Source of the DNA: Rhodobacteraceae bacterium Alg238-R152
Lineage (GTDB): Bacteria; Pseudomonadota; Alphaproteobacteria; Rhodobacterales; Rhodobacteraceae
NCBI GenBank assembly: GCA_900537125.1
Contig: UNRJ01000006.1
Coordinates: 1-64,000, forward strand
Length of the DNA stretch: 64,000 nt
Direction of reading: 5' to 3'
The notes under the pieces are model-generated. The model saw only the letters and a program-made list of their open reading frames with translations, did not search any database and had not been told where the DNA came from. The translations under genes and the position numbers were made by a program. Positions 62,156-64,000 of the stretch are shown here, piece by piece. How positions within the stretch are numbered: the stretch's first letter is position 1; each line of letters opens with the position of its first letter.

Positions 62156-63031
62156 ATGGACATCAAGTCGATTGGCATCGTTGGCGCAGGCCAGATGGGC
62201 AACGGTATTGCGCATGTGATGGCGCTAGCTGGATATGATGTTCTTTTGAATGATATCAATCAGAACGCGCTAGAAGCGGCCGTTGCGCGTATCGATAGAA
62301 ACCTCGAACGTCAGGTTGGAAGAGAGACAATTTCTGCTGCGGAGAAAGCCGCCGCGATGGAGCGCATTCAAACCACTCAAAAACTCCCTGAACTTGGTGG
62401 AACCGACCTCATCATCGAGGCAGCTACCGAGAGAGAGGAGATCAAGAATCAAATTTTTGACACTTTGATACCCCATCTCGGGGTGGACACACTGCTCACC
62501 TCTAACACCTCCTCGATTTCCATCACCCGCTTGGCATCGCGCACAGATCGCCCGGAACGTTTTATGGGATTCCATTTCATGAATCCGGTGCCAATGATGC
62601 AGCTGGTTGAATTGATCCGAGGTATTGCCACCGATGAGGCGACGTTCAAAGCTTGCCACAACATCGTAGAGCGCCTTGGAAAAACTGCGGCAAGCGCCGA
62701 AGATTTCCCCGCGTTCATCGTGAACCGCATCCTGATTCCGATGATCAACGAGGCTTGTTATACGCTCTATGAAGGGGTGGGAAATGTGGCCTCTATTGAT
62801 AACGCCCTAAAGCTTGGCGCCAATCACCCTATGGGCCCGCTGGAACTGGCGGACTTTATTGGCCTGGACACATGTTTGGCGATCATGAACGTGCTGCATG
62901 AGGGCTTGGCGGACACAAAGTATCGCCCGTGCCCACTTCTGACAAAATATGTGGAAGCGGGCTGGCTGGGACGCAAAACGAAACGCGGTTTTTATGACTA
63001 CCGCGGTGAGACGCCGGTCCCGACGCGCTGA
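62156..63031 (+). CDS. 3-hydroxybutyryl-CoA dehydrogenase
   Basis: 291 residues from MDIKSIGIVGAGQMGNGIAH, with GTGAGGG upstream. NAD motif GAGQMGNGIA, catalytic Ser/His region TSNTSSISITRLA and MGFHFMNPVPMMQLVELI, and the C-terminal domain signature NRILIPMINEACYTLYEGV with HPMGPLELADFIGLD. It interconverts 3-hydroxybutyryl-CoA and acetoacetyl-CoA. Its location near etfBA fits short-chain acyl-CoA oxidation. Confidence 0.96.
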   Translation: MDIKSIGIVGAGQMGNGIAHVMALAGYDVLLNDINQNALEAAVARIDRNLERQVGRETISAAEKAAAMERIQTTQKLPELGGTDLIIEAATEREEIKNQIFDTLIPHLGVDTLLTSNTSSISITRLASRTDRPERFMGFHFMNPVPMMQLVELIRGIATDEATFKACHNIVERLGKTAASAEDFPAFIVNRILIPMINEACYTLYEGVGNVASIDNALKLGANHPMGPLELADFIGLDTCLAIMNVLHEGLADTKYRPCPLLTKYVEAGWLGRKTKRGFYDYRGETPVPTR

Positions 63032-63045
63032 ACCACAACGAGAAA

Positions 63046-63065
63046 AGCGAGGCGCCTGCCTCGCT
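63046..63065 (-). terminator. Terminator between convergent genes
   Basis: AGCGAGGC and GCCTCGCT form an exact 8-bp stem with a four-base loop. On the minus strand it is followed by TTTTCTCG, so it chiefly ends the acyltransferase transcript. Confidence 0.7.
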
Positions 63066-63095
63066 TATGCTGCCAATCAAACTCGAAAGTTGTGT

Positions 63096-63983
63096 TTAGT
63101 CGTTTTTGCCGAGATCAAGTGTGTGTTGGCGCAACCAAGCCATAAATCCACGAGGGTCACTGTGAAGGGCTTCCATTTGTTCTTCGGTCAACGGTGTACC
63201 AATGATCGGTGCCTGAGGCTTGTTGCAAGAGCGCACAATTTCATGCAGCAGCAATCCTTGGCGCAAGATTGAAGAGAGTTTGTTGGCGATCTGATAAGCG
63301 CGGCTGTTGCGGCCGGGGTAGTAAATCGGCACAACCGTTGCGCCAGAACGCCGAATAAGCTGCGCCGTAAAGACGTTCCATTCCTGCTCAATCGCCGGGC
63401 CAAACCAGGTCTCTGAACTCATCACCACACCTGATGGAAACAGCGCGACAACGCCACCGTCCTTGAGATGCGCCATAGCCTTTGCACGCATTTCAACCAT
63501 CTTGCGTTGCGCCTCAGGGTCATGCGGGAAAGGCACCGGGATCATAAAGCTAGACGCAGCCTCATCCAGGCCGGTGAGTACCGAACGGGTCAGGATGCGA
63601 TAGTCTTCTCGTACACGGCCAATAAGATCGGCAAAAATCATGCCGTCGACCATACCATGTGGGTGGTTTGCGACCACAACCACTGGTCCATCTTTTGGAA
63701 TATTCTGAAGCTGCTCCATGGGGGTTTGCAGCTCAATGCCCATAACGTTCAGCGCCCCGCGCCAGAATTTCTGACCACGGTACTTTTCATTGTCGTGTTC
63801 AAACTTGTTGACCATACGGAGGATCTTAAGCTTGCCAGTCATCCACTCGATGGCCCGGATGGCAAATGAGGTCCACCGATCATCGAACGAATTTGCATAG
63901 GTCAACGTGCGGCGGTCGTAGGTTTGACCTTCCGTTTCGGTTGCAGGCTTCCCAACCTGCGCCTCTGGCACCGTGTCTACCAA
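63096..63983 (-). CDS. 1-acyl-sn-glycerol-3-phosphate acyltransferase-like (PlsC family) protein
   Basis: About 295 residues visible. The acyltransferase motif NHPHGMVDG (His-x4-Asp), the following FADLIGRVREDYRIL, and the PSGVVM block with GATVVPIYYPGRN fit LPLAT-type enzymes of phospholipid or ornithine-lipid synthesis. The start is a TTG at 63983 with GGAAGA upstream, but the frame stays open to the window edge, so the true N-terminus may lie outside. A specific acceptor cannot be read. Confidence 0.85.
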   Translation of the reverse strand: MVDTVPEAQVGKPATETEGQTYDRRTLTYANSFDDRWTSFAIRAIEWMTGKLKILRMVNKFEHDNEKYRGQKFWRGALNVMGIELQTPMEQLQNIPKDGPVVVVANHPHGMVDGMIFADLIGRVREDYRILTRSVLTGLDEAASSFMIPVPFPHDPEAQRKMVEMRAKAMAHLKDGGVVALFPSGVVMSSETWFGPAIEQEWNVFTAQLIRRSGATVVPIYYPGRNSRAYQIANKLSSILRQGLLLHEIVRSCNKPQAPIIGTPLTEEQMEALHSDPRGFMAWLRQHTLDLGKND

Positions 63984-64000
63984 GTCTGTCTTCCTATGCC

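Overview
The window looks like a chromosomal stretch of a Roseobacter-group alphaproteobacterium (Rhodobacteraceae). The evidence is the partial 16S rRNA at the left edge, the moderately high G+C content, and gene types and orders I associate with this family: hom, glpX and recJ in a row; an ETF / 3-hydroxybutyryl-CoA dehydrogenase block with a DUF6473-type gene; a twin-transmembrane protein next to a PduO-type adenosyltransferase; and a DUF3307 protein. No integrase, transposase, prophage or CRISPR array was seen.

Layout. 1-1.45 kb: 5' part of a 16S rRNA gene on the minus strand with its leader and promoter. 1.4-8.5 kb: a GNAT acetyltransferase, a large ABC-exporter-like protein that has lost its ATPase motifs and carries a cyclic-nucleotide-binding domain, a DUF3307 protein, an operon of acyl carrier protein, ketoacyl synthase and hotdog dehydratase, and a rhodanese. 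8.5-9.5 kb: no gene, but a strongly structured, terminator-ended candidate RNA on the minus strand. 9.5-11 kb: an AT-rich pair of unrecognised genes, one soluble and one four-helix membrane protein. 11-15.3 kb: lepA and an Ala/Ser-repeat protein between two inverted copies of a palindromic element with 18-bp terminal inverted repeats. 15.3-21 kb: a class III cyclase/TPR protein, then an arsenic operon arsR-acr3-GAPDH-arsJ. 21-31.5 kb: a class V aminotransferase with a divergent Lrp regulator, then a minus-strand run of lipid/CoA-type genes, a pirin and a TetR regulator. 31.5-39 kb: a lipoprotein, hom, an RTX/VCBS surface protein, glpX, recJ and two tRNA-Glu genes. 39-48 kb: an aldehyde dehydrogenase with an AsnC regulator, trmO, and a dipeptide/oligopeptide ABC operon. 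48-54 kb: a SpoIIAA-like protein, tuf, lipoproteins, an orphan P450, and an HTH/DUF2975 pair. 54-64 kb: parC, an SH3 protein, an SDR, cobalamin adenosyltransferase, etfBA, a DUF6473-type protein, 3-hydroxyacyl-CoA dehydrogenase and an acyltransferase.

How parts work together. The ars genes form one unit. ArsR would derepress on As(III), Acr3 exports arsenite, and the dedicated GAPDH with ArsJ would convert arsenate to 1-arseno-3-phosphoglycerate and export it. The ACP-KAS-dehydratase operon looks like a small dedicated fatty-acyl or polyketide cassette. etfBA and the dehydrogenase serve acyl-CoA oxidation, as does much of the 23-30 kb block.

Most unusual signals: (1) a 43-bp intergenic element in three copies (1273, 7979, 54215) built of direct repeats with an 11-bp period; (2) the structured RNA at 8.5-9.05 kb; (3) the AT-rich two-gene unit; (4) the ATPase-dead ABC/cNMP protein; (5) two families of palindromic intergenic repeats, one with compensatory changes in its stem. 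All calls come from reading the sequence alone, with no database search.
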